Positions 1 through 6,755 of a stretch of 12,731 nucleotides of DNA are shown in pieces. The stretch is from an uncultured Clostridia bacterium. Its GTDB lineage: Bacteria > Bacillota > Clostridia > Christensenellales > Aristaeellaceae. The notes under the pieces are model-generated. The model was not told the origin of the DNA. It did no database searches and saw only the letters and a program-made list of their open reading frames with translations. Position numbers and translations under genes: made by a program. Where the stretch lies: NCBI GenBank assembly GCA_945877525.1, contig CAMDVP010000062.1:1-12731 (forward strand), read 5' to 3'. Every line of letters begins with the position of its first letter. The stretch's first letter is position 1.

Positions 1-903
1 GTGATTCCCGAAAAGCCGGAGGACATGCAGTCCCTGCGTGCTGCCTGTGAGGCGCTTTCCGCGGAGGATCCGCTGCTGCAGGTGCGCTATTCCAGGGCGC
101 TGGGCGAACTGCAATTGCATGTGATGGGTACCATTCAGCTTGAAATCATCCAGGAGCTGCTGGACACCCGCTTCGGCATGAAGGTCACCTTTTCCAGGCC
201 GGCCGTCATCTACCGGGAGACGATTGCGCGGGCGGCTTCCGGGTTTGTGGTCTACACCATGCCCAAGCCCTGCTGGGCTATCATGCGCTTTGAGATTGAG
301 CCCGCGCCCCGCGGCAGCGGCGTAACCTTCCGCTCGGTGGTGCCTGTGCGGGAGATTCCGGCGCGCTATCAGCATCAGGTGGAGCAGGCCCTGCCCCTGG
401 CGCTGCATCAGGGCAGGCTGGGCTGGCAGGTGACGGATGTAAACATCACCCTGTCAGAGGGCAATTACCACCAGTTCCACACCCATCCGCTGGACTTTAT
501 TGTCGCCACCCCCTGGGGCATTCAGGATGGCCTGGCCCGGGGCGGCTCCACGCTGCTGGAGCCCATCCTGGAAACACGTTTTCTGCTGCCACCGGATTGT
601 GTGGGCAGGGTTATGAGCGATGTGGCCCTGATGCGCGGCGAAGTGACAAACACCGAAACCGACACGGATCGCGTGCTGATGACGGCGCTGATTCCCGTGG
701 CAACCAGCATCGACTATGCCGCGACCCTGGCCAGCGCCACCGGAGGGCGGGGCAGCATGAGCGTGAGGCTCCATGACTACCGGGACTGTCCGCTGGAGCT
801 TGGCGCCACATCGCCCCGCCGCAGTGTGGATCCGTTGGATACAAGCAAATACATCCTTGCGGCCCGCAGCGCGCTGGAGGGCGGCATCTTCAATCTTGAA
901 TGA
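1..903 (+). CDS. TetM-like ribosomal protection translation factor, C-terminal part (5' end outside window)
   Basis: The frame is open from the first base, so the GTG at base 1 is probably an internal valine codon and the GTPase domain lies upstream of the window. The 300 visible residues match the EF-G-like C-terminal domains of the TetM/TetO/TetW family: an ending of domain III (VMGTIQLEIIQELLDTRFG, about 41-60), then domain IV with RLGWQVTDVNITLSEG (about 139-154) and domain V (LLEPILETRFLLPP, about 185-199). Known members are cytoplasmic GTPases that bind the ribosome and dislodge tetracycline. Relative to TetM as I recall it, the domain IV tip (SPVST loop) is replaced by H-Q-F-H-T-H-P at residues 157-163, so a resistance role is uncertain; it could be a chromosomal TetM-like translation factor. 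It ends in TGA at 901-903 without frameshift. Family call is firm; resistance function is not. Confidence 0.85.
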   Translation: MIPEKPEDMQSLRAACEALSAEDPLLQVRYSRALGELQLHVMGTIQLEIIQELLDTRFGMKVTFSRPAVIYRETIARAASGFVVYTMPKPCWAIMRFEIEPAPRGSGVTFRSVVPVREIPARYQHQVEQALPLALHQGRLGWQVTDVNITLSEGNYHQFHTHPLDFIVATPWGIQDGLARGGSTLLEPILETRFLLPPDCVGRVMSDVALMRGEVTNTETDTDRVLMTALIPVATSIDYAATLASATGGRGSMSVRLHDYRDCPLELGATSPRRSVDPLDTSKYILAARSALEGGIFNLE

Positions 904-928
904 GAAGGCTGAACGCTTCTCATTCAAG
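895..928 (+). other. Perfect 13-bp hairpin overlapping the stop codon of the TetM-like gene
   Basis: Bases 895-907 (CTTGAATGAGAAG) are the exact reverse complement of 916-928, leaving an 8-nt loop. The stem includes the TGA stop. No T tract follows, so it is not a standard intrinsic terminator; it may mark the mRNA 3' end, or act as a stability element. A competing 6-bp pairing exists between 911-916 (GAACGC) and 937-942 (GCGTTC). The rest of the gap up to the next promoter (about 943-968) holds nothing I recognise. Confidence 0.55.
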
Positions 929-968
929 GGAAGGATGCGTTCAAGGAGGCGCGCTTTCGGGTCTTTTG

Positions 969-985
969 TCACTTTTTTGGAAGGA
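969..985 (+). promoter_or_regulatory. Shared upstream promoter element, copy 1 (candidate response-regulator site)
   Basis: TCACTTTTTTGGAAGGA lies 40 nt upstream of the -10 hexamer of the phosphatase/two-component operon. A 16/17-identical copy occupies exactly the same position before the sugar ABC operon (5262-5278). Its place, about -53 to -69 from the expected start site, suits an activator. Within this copy there is also a loose direct repeat, TTGGAAGGA (977-985) followed by TTGGCAGAA (986-994), the kind of arrangement AraC-type HTH proteins often read; the second copy lacks that repeat. Binding by the adjacent YesN-like regulator is inference. Confidence 0.55.
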
Positions 986-1002
986 TTGGCAGAATGCCGG
1001 AA

Positions 1003-1031
1003 TTGTCATTTCGGCTGTTCCATGCTATACT
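1003..1031 (+). promoter_or_regulatory. Sigma-A type promoter of the phosphatase/two-component operon
   Basis: TTGTCA (1003-1008) and TATACT (1026-1031) are each one base from consensus and are separated by an ideal 17 nt. TG at 1023-1024 makes an extended -10 (TGCTATACT). The expected start near 1038 leaves a leader of about 28 nt before the ATG at 1066, with the ribosome binding site AGGAGAGGAG at 1044-1053. Confidence 0.8.
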
Positions 1032-1065
1032 GGTTGCGCTTTCAGGAGAGGAGAACAGGATATAA

Positions 1066-1920
1066 ATGGAACGCAGAAATGACGAGCGCGTTTTGCTGAC
1101 GCTGAATACCCATAGCCTGATGATGCCTGACAACGCCGCCTGTCTGCGCGCCGTTGCCGATGCTTTTGTAAACGAACGGGTGGACGTACTGGCTCTGCAG
1201 GAGGTTAATCAGGAGCGAACCGCTCCTGTAATGGACGACCGGACGCTGCAGGCGCTGGGCTATCGGGATGGCGGCTCTGCATGCCCCGTCAAAGAGGGAA
1301 ACTTTGCGGTGCTGCTGGCGCGGGAACTGCTGGGCCGAGGGCTGAGCGTGCAGTGGACATGGGCGTTCGCCCATGTGGGCTATGACCGCTATGATGAGGG
1401 TCTGGCGCTGATTTCCCGGGGGGATGTGCTGCAGGCCGGGGCGCTGAGCATTTCCACGCCAGAGGGACGCTGCGCCCGGGTTGTGCCATACATCAGGACG
1501 ATGTGCGGGCATGAGCCGGTCTGGTGCTACGCCGCGCACATGGGCTGGTGGCAGGATCAGGAGGATCCCTTCCTGGGGCAGTGGGAAAAGCTGTCGGCGG
1601 ACGCGCTCAGGCGCAGCGCGGGAGGCCCGGTTTATCTGATGGGCGACTTCAACAGCCCGGCGCACATCCGCGGCGAGGGCTACGACCGCATGCTGCAGGA
1701 CGGCTGGCAGGACTGCTATACCCGTGCGGCGGAAAAGGACGGCGGCATGACCGTCGGCGGAAAGATCGACGGCTGGCGGGAAGGCAAGGATGAAGCCCGG
1801 CGCATTGATTTTGTGCTGACCCGGGGAACGGGGGAAACGCTCTGCAGCCGGGTGATCTTCAACGGAGACTTTTATCCTGTGGTGTCCGACCACTATGGCG
1901 TGCTGACGAAAGAAGCATGA
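1066..1920 (+). CDS. Endonuclease/exonuclease/phosphatase (EEP) family phosphohydrolase, possible sugar-phosphate phosphatase
   Basis: A 284-residue cytoplasmic protein (no signal peptide) with the full EEP metal-dependent catalytic set in order: LTLNTHS with N14, LALQEVNQE with the metal-binding E46, AAHMGWW with its His, LMGDFNSPA (Asp and Asn), RIDFVLTRG, and the terminal VVSDHYGVL with the catalytic Asp-His. The fold cleaves phosphodiester or phosphomonoester bonds. The opening LLTLNTHS resembles Firmicutes maltose-6'-phosphate phosphatase (MapP) and relatives, and the setting beside a sugar transporter fits a sugar-phosphate substrate, but this is a family resemblance from memory; a nuclease or phospholipase-like activity cannot be excluded. 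The start is the ATG at 1066, 12 nt after AGGAGAGGAG. It is first in an operon, 15 nt before the next gene. Confidence 0.8.
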   Translation: MERRNDERVLLTLNTHSLMMPDNAACLRAVADAFVNERVDVLALQEVNQERTAPVMDDRTLQALGYRDGGSACPVKEGNFAVLLARELLGRGLSVQWTWAFAHVGYDRYDEGLALISRGDVLQAGALSISTPEGRCARVVPYIRTMCGHEPVWCYAAHMGWWQDQEDPFLGQWEKLSADALRRSAGGPVYLMGDFNSPAHIRGEGYDRMLQDGWQDCYTRAAEKDGGMTVGGKIDGWREGKDEARRIDFVLTRGTGETLCSRVIFNGDFYPVVSDHYGVLTKEA

Positions 1921-1935
1921 TAGGGAGACGAAAAA

Positions 1936-2667
1936 ATGAAGCTGCTGATTGTTCGCCATGGCGAACCGGATTATGAACACGATTCCCTGACGGAGAAGGG
2001 CTGGCGGGAGGCGGAGCTGCTGGCGGATCGCCTGTGCAGGCTGAACATCCGCGCCTTTTACGTTTCGCCCCTGGGCCGGGCGCAGGCGACGGCCAGGCCC
2101 ACCCTGGAGAGGCTGGGTCGCAAGGCGGAGGTGCTGGACTGGCTGCACGAGTTCCGCGGCAAGATGCTCGATCCCGTCACCGGGGAAGAACGCATTGCAT
2201 GGGATCTGATGCCAGGGGATTGGAAGAAATGCCCCGAGCTGTTTGACCGGGAGAAATGGCGCGCCAGCGCTTTGTATCAGACCGGCAATTCCGGGGAGGT
2301 TTACGACAAAACCGCAGCGGGCGTGGATGCGCTGCTGGCAAGGCATGGCTATGTGCGGGAGGGCGATATCTATCGCAGCGACGCGCCCAACACGGACACC
2401 ATTGTGCTGTTCTGCCATCTGGCGCTGGGCATGACCATTCTCTCACATTTGCAGGGCATTTCACCGGTGGTTTTGTGGCACAACTTCTTCATGCCCACCA
2501 GCTCGGTGACGACCCTGGTGACGGAGGAAAGACGGCCCAACGAAATCTCCTTCCGCTGCCTTCAGGTGGGGGATACCTCCCACCTGTACGCGGGCAATGA
2601 GCCTGTTTCCCATGCGGGCTTTTTCCGGGAAACCTACGCGCTGGAGGACGGCAAGGAGGCACAGTGA
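1936..2667 (+). CDS. Histidine phosphatase superfamily (phosphoglycerate mutase-like) protein
   Basis: A 243-residue soluble protein beginning MKLLIVRHGEPDY. R7-H8-G9 is the catalytic motif in which the His is transiently phosphorylated; the second conserved His is H161 in TIVLFCHLALG, and the SPLGRAQATA motif (residues about 44-53) is the usual family box. Such proteins are mutases or broad phosphatases acting on sugar phosphates and other small phosphoesters; the divergent middle (about 70-140) prevents a substrate call, and it is not a canonical glycolytic GpmA. The ribosome binding site AGGGAG (1922-1927) is 8 nt before the ATG. It follows the EEP phosphohydrolase by 15 nt, and its TGA at 2665-2667 overlaps the ATG of the sensor kinase, so it is part of the same transcription unit and translationally coupled to the kinase. 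Confidence 0.8.
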   Translation: MKLLIVRHGEPDYEHDSLTEKGWREAELLADRLCRLNIRAFYVSPLGRAQATARPTLERLGRKAEVLDWLHEFRGKMLDPVTGEERIAWDLMPGDWKKCPELFDREKWRASALYQTGNSGEVYDKTAAGVDALLARHGYVREGDIYRSDAPNTDTIVLFCHLALGMTILSHLQGISPVVLWHNFFMPTSSVTTLVTEERRPNEISFRCLQVGDTSHLYAGNEPVSHAGFFRETYALEDGKEAQ

Positions 2668-4469
2668 TGAAGGGCAGGCAGGGGAAAGGGCGCGGCGCGG
2701 AAAACCGCAACACGCTGCATCGCTCCATCCGCAGAACTATGGCGCTGTGCGTGGCCGTCTGCGCGCTGCTGGGGCTTGCCAGTCTCAAGCTGTTGGCAGG
2801 CTCCTATGACGAGGCCTTTGCTACCCAGCAAAGCGAAGTGGCGGAGCGATACTTTTCCCAACTGAAGACCTGCATGAATGACAGTGTGCTGCTGTCCAGG
2901 CAGCTGCTGGGAAACGAAAACATTCAGACGGCGCTGGCGCAGATTTTGGATACGGACGCCTCCACCCGCGCCCATGCCCTGGCCAGAACCCAGCTGCGCG
3001 AAGCCACGGCGGTGCTGGCGGGCGACCGCCCCCGATCCATTGAGCATGTGGACGTGGTGGACGCCAATGGCAATTTCTACAGCTATGGCGCCATGCCCAT
3101 GACGGCTGATCTTCAGACAAAGCTGATGGCGCTGACGACGCGCTGCCCCCGGGACGGCGCGGCCTATTGGTATGCCCTGAATGATGACGGCACCAACTAT
3201 CTGGTGCTGGCAAGGGCTATACGGGAGACGAAGAATCTGTCCCTGCGGCATTTGGGTTTTGAACTGATGATGATGGATCTGCGGGATTGCCTGAGCAAGG
3301 CGGACGCGGTGAACCAGCGCTTTATCAATACCACGGACATTTATCTGGACGGGGAGCTGATTTGCCAGGGCAAAAACAGCCCGGCCGGTGGCGTGACGTT
3401 GCCCCTGGACGTTCGGTGGCGGCTGATGACCATCTCCGGGCGCCGCTATCTGGTGACCCAGGGGAGCTTTTTCAGCGACCGCATTTGGGTGGTCAACTTT
3501 CTGGATCACATGGAAACCACCAGAGCGCTGAAGCAGGTGCGCCTGGGGCTGACGGGGTCGCTGCTGGCGGTGCTGTTAGCGGTGCTGCTCATTGGCGTGC
3601 GCGGTGTGGACAAGCGTTTCCGCAACCTGGAAAAGCTGACGGACACCGTGTCGCACATGCAGTATGGCGAGCTGCATGTGGAGCTGGACCCGGAACTGCT
3701 GAGCGCGGACGATGAGGTGGGCGTGTTTGCAAGGCGCTTTCAGCATGCCATGAACCGAATTGACGATCTGGTGAACCGCGACCTGAAAAAGCAGCTGTTT
3801 GCCACCCAGGCCCAGTGCCGGATGCTGCAGGCCCAGATCCGTCCGCACTTTCTGTACAACACGCTGGAAACGATCCACGCCGCGGCCATCAGGGACGGCA
3901 ATACGGACATCAGCCGCATGGCGCTGAGCCTGTCCCGGCTGGTTCGGGCCTCCTACCGCGGTTCCATGTGGGGGCCGCTGCAAAGCGAGATTTCCCTTGT
4001 GCAGGAATATTTGTCCATTTATCGAATTCGTTTTGGTGAACGTTTGCAGGCGCTGATCGAATATGACCCGGATGACGGGGACATCCTGCTTCCCCAAATG
4101 ACGCTGCAGCCGCTGGTGGAAAATTCCATTCGCTATGGTCTGATGAAAAAGGTAGGCAAGGGACGGGTGCGGCTGCGGATCCGCCATACGGGGAACCGGC
4201 TCAAAATCAGCCTGTATGACAACGGTGTGGGCTTCCCGAAGGAATTGATGGACAAGTATCAGAACATGCTTCTTGCGCAGCAGCTGGAGTTGCATGGCAC
4301 AGCCAACGTGCTGGCTCGCCTGAAATATACCTATGGCGATGATGCCGTCGTGCAGATGCGCAGCAGGGAGGGCTGCTGGACCAACCTGTCCATCATCATT
4401 CCTGACGAGCTGCCGGACAGCATTCGCAAGGAGGCGGAGGAAAATGTACAGGGTGCTGCTTGTGGATGA
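2667..4469 (+). CDS. YesM-type (His_kinase/HisKA_7TM-lacking) sensor histidine kinase
   Basis: A 600-residue membrane kinase. Order: short basic N-terminus, membrane segment about 25-44, an extracytoplasmic sensing region of about 245 residues, second membrane segment about 293-311, a HAMP-like linker to about 365, then the His_kinase domain with QAQIRPHFLYNTLETI (phosphoacceptor H394) and the ATP-binding domain with LVENSIRYG (N486) and DNGVGF (D518). This RPHFLYN box defines the YesM/LytS-like class, which usually signals carbohydrate or cell-wall cues to an AraC-type regulator. The start at 2667 is chosen over the in-frame GTG at 2664 because AAGGAGG (2653-2659) then sits 7 nt away, and the TGATG overlap couples it to the upstream gene. 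Its end overlaps the regulator gene by 26 nt. The sensing domain shows no motif that identifies the ligand. Confidence 0.92.
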   Translation: MKGRQGKGRGAENRNTLHRSIRRTMALCVAVCALLGLASLKLLAGSYDEAFATQQSEVAERYFSQLKTCMNDSVLLSRQLLGNENIQTALAQILDTDASTRAHALARTQLREATAVLAGDRPRSIEHVDVVDANGNFYSYGAMPMTADLQTKLMALTTRCPRDGAAYWYALNDDGTNYLVLARAIRETKNLSLRHLGFELMMMDLRDCLSKADAVNQRFINTTDIYLDGELICQGKNSPAGGVTLPLDVRWRLMTISGRRYLVTQGSFFSDRIWVVNFLDHMETTRALKQVRLGLTGSLLAVLLAVLLIGVRGVDKRFRNLEKLTDTVSHMQYGELHVELDPELLSADDEVGVFARRFQHAMNRIDDLVNRDLKKQLFATQAQCRMLQAQIRPHFLYNTLETIHAAAIRDGNTDISRMALSLSRLVRASYRGSMWGPLQSEISLVQEYLSIYRIRFGERLQALIEYDPDDGDILLPQMTLQPLVENSIRYGLMKKVGKGRVRLRIRHTGNRLKISLYDNGVGFPKELMDKYQNMLLAQQLELHGTANVLARLKYTYGDDAVVQMRSREGCWTNLSIIIPDELPDSIRKEAEENVQGAACG

Positions 4470-5166
4470 CGAGCCGCTGACGCTGGCGCATACGCGCAGC
4501 GTGGTGGAGCATGGCATCGCGGAGTGCGAGATTATCGGCACAGCCGCCAACGGTTTGGAGGGCATTGAGGCAATCCGCCGCCTGAAGCCGGATGTCGTCA
4601 TTACGGATGTGGTCATGCCCGGAGCGACGGGACTGGAGCTGATTGACGCGACGCTGGAGGAAAGCCACTGTCACTTCATTGTGCTGTCCGGCTACCAGGA
4701 GTTTGAATATGTGCGGCACGCCATGCGTTCCGGCGCGGTGGACTATCTGCTCAAGCCCATTACGGAGCAGGATCTTCGCCAGGCCTTCAGGCGGCTGAGC
4801 GGCTCCGCGGCAGAGGAAAGCTACGAGCAGCGCTATGGTTCGCTGGTGGCGCAGGTCATCCGCGCCATTGACGAGCATTATACCGACCCGGAGCTGTCCC
4901 TGGGCTGGATCTGCGACAACGAGCTTTTCATGAACAGTACCCATGTGGGACGGCTGTTCCAGAAACGAACCGGGCAGAAGTTTACTGCCTGGCTGACGGA
5001 AAAGCGTTTGTGCGAGGCGCGGCGGCTGCTGGACCAGGATCGGGACTTGTCCATTGCCGAGGCTGCCGAGCGGGCAGGCTTTTCCTCTGCGAAATATTTC
5101 ACCGAGGTTTTTCGCAAGAATTACGGTATGTCCCCGGGGCAGTACAAGCAGGAAGAAAAGGAATAA
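4444..5166 (+). CDS. Compact YesN-type response regulator (receiver plus AraC HTH)
   Basis: A 240-residue regulator. The receiver domain occupies about 1-120 with D8-D9, phosphoacceptor D55 (VVITDVVMPG), S82 and K104 (DYLLKPI). An AraC/XylS-type double helix-turn-helix fills about 140-237, ending in the signature AGFSSAKYFTEVFRKNYGMSPGQY. Family members often carry a long linker domain and reach 350-530 residues; here receiver and DNA-binding domain are almost directly joined. The start is MYRVLLVDDEP at 4444, with GGAGG at 4436-4440 and AGGAGG at 4429-4434; the longer open frame upstream is only the overlap with the kinase gene. Phosphorylated by the co-encoded kinase, it most likely activates the downstream sugar ABC operon and perhaps its own operon, as the two promoters share an element. 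Confidence 0.92.
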   Translation: MYRVLLVDDEPLTLAHTRSVVEHGIAECEIIGTAANGLEGIEAIRRLKPDVVITDVVMPGATGLELIDATLEESHCHFIVLSGYQEFEYVRHAMRSGAVDYLLKPITEQDLRQAFRRLSGSAAEESYEQRYGSLVAQVIRAIDEHYTDPELSLGWICDNELFMNSTHVGRLFQKRTGQKFTAWLTEKRLCEARRLLDQDRDLSIAEAAERAGFSSAKYFTEVFRKNYGMSPGQYKQEEKE

Positions 5167-5176
5167 ACGAAGCGCG

Positions 5177-5207
5177 GAGCCGATGAAATCAACGTCGGCT
5201 CTTTTTT
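5177..5207 (+). terminator. Intrinsic terminator of the two-component operon
   Basis: GAGCCGATG (5177-5185) pairs with CGTCGGCTC (5193-5201), nine pairs including one T-G wobble, with a 7-nt loop, followed directly by six T (5202-5207). It lies 10 nt after the regulator stop and separates this operon from the transporter operon. Bases 5208-5261 show only an 8-bp palindrome (GCCATGGC, 5232-5239) and no gene. Confidence 0.9.
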
Positions 5208-5261
5208 ATGATGAGGAAGATGTATTATTTGGCCATGGCAAGGAAGAATAAGACAAGAAAC

Positions 5262-5278
5262 TCATTTTTTTGGAAGGA
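5262..5278 (+). promoter_or_regulatory. Shared upstream promoter element, copy 2 (candidate response-regulator site)
   Basis: TCATTTTTTTGGAAGGA differs from 969-985 at a single position and again ends 40 nt before the -10 hexamer. The intervening 40 nt are mostly unlike those of copy 1, so the element stands out as a separately conserved block. It is a candidate operator for the YesN-like regulator encoded just upstream. Confidence 0.55.
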
Positions 5279-5295
5279 CGAGTCAAAAAATTTCA

Positions 5296-5324
5296 TCGTC
5301 TTTAAGAAAAAAACATGCTATGCT
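5296..5324 (+). promoter_or_regulatory. Promoter of the sugar ABC importer operon
   Basis: The -10 is TATGCT (5319-5324) with extended TG (TGCTATGCT); CATGCTATGCT matches the first operon's CATGCTATACT in 10 of 11 bases. The aligned -35 is TCGTCT (5296-5301) with 17 nt spacing, a poor match to consensus, which fits dependence on an activator. The expected start near 5331 gives a leader of about 29 nt. A 5-nt shifted TATGCC (5324-5329) is an alternative -10. Confidence 0.6.
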
Positions 5325-5359
5325 ATGCCTATCAAAAAAGGGAACAAGGAGGTTTTCCC

Positions 5360-6616
5360 ATGAAGAAACTGATGGCTGTCCTGTTGACCGTGGCCATGCT
5401 GCTGAGCCTGAGCGCGGCGGCGCTTGCCGACGAACCCATGCGGATGTGCTGGTGGGGCTCCGAGTCCAGCAACAAGATCTACCTGGGCGTGATGGACATG
5501 TTCGTTGAAGCGACCGGCATCGACGTGGAGCCCGAATACTACTCCTGGGATGACTACTGGACCAAGATGAACACCCTGGCCGCCGGTCACGATCTGCCCG
5601 ACAGCCTGCGCATGGACTATCAGTACATCAAGAGCTATGTGGAAAAGGGCCTGCTGATGGACCTGACGCCCCTGGTGGAATCCGGCGCCATCGACGTGTC
5701 CGACGTGCCTGAAAGCGTGCTGAGCGGCGGCATGATCAACGGCGGCCTGTACGGCATCAACGCCGGCTCCAACGGCCTGTGCATGGTGACCAACCGCAAG
5801 CTGGTGGAAGACGCCGGCATGGAGGTTCCCACCAACGAGATGACCTGGGACGAGTTTGAACAGTGGGTGCTGGAGTTCCATGAGAAGACCGGAAAGTTCG
5901 GCTTTGACATGGAGGGCCTGGACTTCGGCTCCTTCCGCATCATCGCCCGCGAGCATGGCGGCGAGCTGTACAACGCCGACCAGACAGCTGCCGGCTTCGA
6001 CACGCAGGTGCTGGTTGACTACTTCGCCTCCGTGAAGCGCATGCATGACGCCGGCGCCATCCAGAACGTGGCGGAAACCACCGTGGATGTGGGCAAGGAA
6101 AACTACTTCTTCAGCAAGGGCGAGGCTGCTGCCATCTGGACCACCACCGACAGCTCCACCACCTTCGCCAAGCTGCTCAAGGACAACTACGGCCTGCTGT
6201 CCTACACCGTGTATCCCGGCGCTGCCGCTACCAAGGCCATGTATGTCAAGCCCTCCCAGTTCATGAGCATCGCCGCCACCAGCGAGAACGTGGACGCGGC
6301 TGTGGCCTACATCAATTACTGGACCAACGACGAAGCTTGCAACCTGTTCATCGCCGGCCGCCGCGGCGTGCCGATTTCTCCCAAGATGGCCGATATCGTG
6401 GGCGCATCCCTGGATGACATCTCCGGCAACATGTTCGCCTACATGAGCGTGCTGAACGAGTATTCCTCCAAGCTGAACGATCCCGAGCCCACCTGCCATG
6501 GCGAGCTGGCCAAGGAATTTGAGAATGCTCAGGCCAGCGTGCTCTTTGGTGAAGCGACGCCCGAAGCGGCGGCTGAGAGCTTTGTGGCTTTCATTAACAA
6601 CGCTCTGAACAACTAA
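5360..6616 (+). CDS. CUT1-type carbohydrate ABC transporter, extracellular substrate-binding protein
   Basis: A 418-residue secreted protein of the extracellular solute-binding family 1. The Sec signal MKKLMAVLLTVAMLLSLSAA ends in an AxA-type site (ALA before DEP, about residue 23), so signal peptidase I cleavage is predicted; there is no lipobox cysteine (the first Cys, C30, is in MRMCWW), unlike most Gram-positive binding proteins. The mature part has the usual opening (WWGSESSNKIYLGVMDMFVEATGIDV), the YSWDDYWTKMNTLAAGHDLPD segment, and a late YINYWTNDEACNLFIAGRRGVPIS segment typical of sugar binders. The start at 5360 is fixed by AAGGAGG at 5346-5352, 7 nt away, and by the signal peptide. 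Codons are strongly G/C-ended, consistent with high expression. Specific sugar is unknown. It is the first gene of the importer operon, followed by a structured gap. Confidence 0.92.
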   Translation: MKKLMAVLLTVAMLLSLSAAALADEPMRMCWWGSESSNKIYLGVMDMFVEATGIDVEPEYYSWDDYWTKMNTLAAGHDLPDSLRMDYQYIKSYVEKGLLMDLTPLVESGAIDVSDVPESVLSGGMINGGLYGINAGSNGLCMVTNRKLVEDAGMEVPTNEMTWDEFEQWVLEFHEKTGKFGFDMEGLDFGSFRIIAREHGGELYNADQTAAGFDTQVLVDYFASVKRMHDAGAIQNVAETTVDVGKENYFFSKGEAAAIWTTTDSSTTFAKLLKDNYGLLSYTVYPGAAATKAMYVKPSQFMSIAATSENVDAAVAYINYWTNDEACNLFIAGRRGVPISPKMADIVGASLDDISGNMFAYMSVLNEYSSKLNDPEPTCHGELAKEFENAQASVLFGEATPEAAAESFVAFINNALNN

Positions 6617-6640
6617 GCGGAAAACCTGGAAATCCTTTGC

Positions 6641-6662
6641 CGGGGCTGCGAAAGCAGCCCCG
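6641..6662 (+). other. Perfect GNRA-loop hairpin after the binding-protein gene
   Basis: CGGGGCTGC (6641-6649) pairs perfectly with GCAGCCCCG (6654-6662) around a GAAA tetraloop, 24 nt after the stop codon. No T tract follows (next bases TGACTTTC), so it is better read as a processing or 3'-end-protecting stem that keeps binding-protein mRNA more abundant than permease mRNA than as a full terminator. Partial termination is still possible. Confidence 0.7.
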
Positions 6663-6672
6663 TGACTTTCAT

Positions 6673-6755
6673 CCCGGAGCCTGTATCCTCTCCCGTCATC
6701 TGCGCAGGCTCCGGGAAGCGGCGCTTGCCGCTTTGCCGGCCGGGATCATGCCGGC
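6673..6755 (+). other. Tandem hairpin cluster in the binding-protein/permease intercistronic region
   Basis: Three further stems follow in tandem. CCCGGAGCCTG (6673-6683) pairs perfectly with CAGGCTCCGGG (6705-6715), 11 pairs. Directly abutting it, AAGCGGC (6716-6722) pairs with GCCGCTT (6727-6733) around a GCTT loop. Then GCCGGC (6735-6740) pairs with GCCGGC (6750-6755). Several alternative pairings are possible (for example GGCT at 6753-6756 with AGCC at 6761-6764). None has a T tract. The segment is not convincingly coding: the open frame across it has no suitable start or ribosome site. It may stabilise mRNA, reduce readthrough, or be a regulatory RNA structure. Confidence 0.6.

Noticed and set aside
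1042..2418. 458-residue minus-strand open frame opposite the two phosphatase genes
   Set aside because: Shadow of high-GC third positions; no recognisable domain, while both + strand genes have intact catalytic motifs.
5160..5360. Catabolite-repression (cre) site in the importer promoter region
   Set aside because: No stretch matches the cre consensus closely enough to report.
5318..6499. 393-residue minus-strand open frame opposite the binding protein
   Set aside because: Repetitive Gly/His/Ala composition mirrors the biased codons of the binding-protein gene; no domain.
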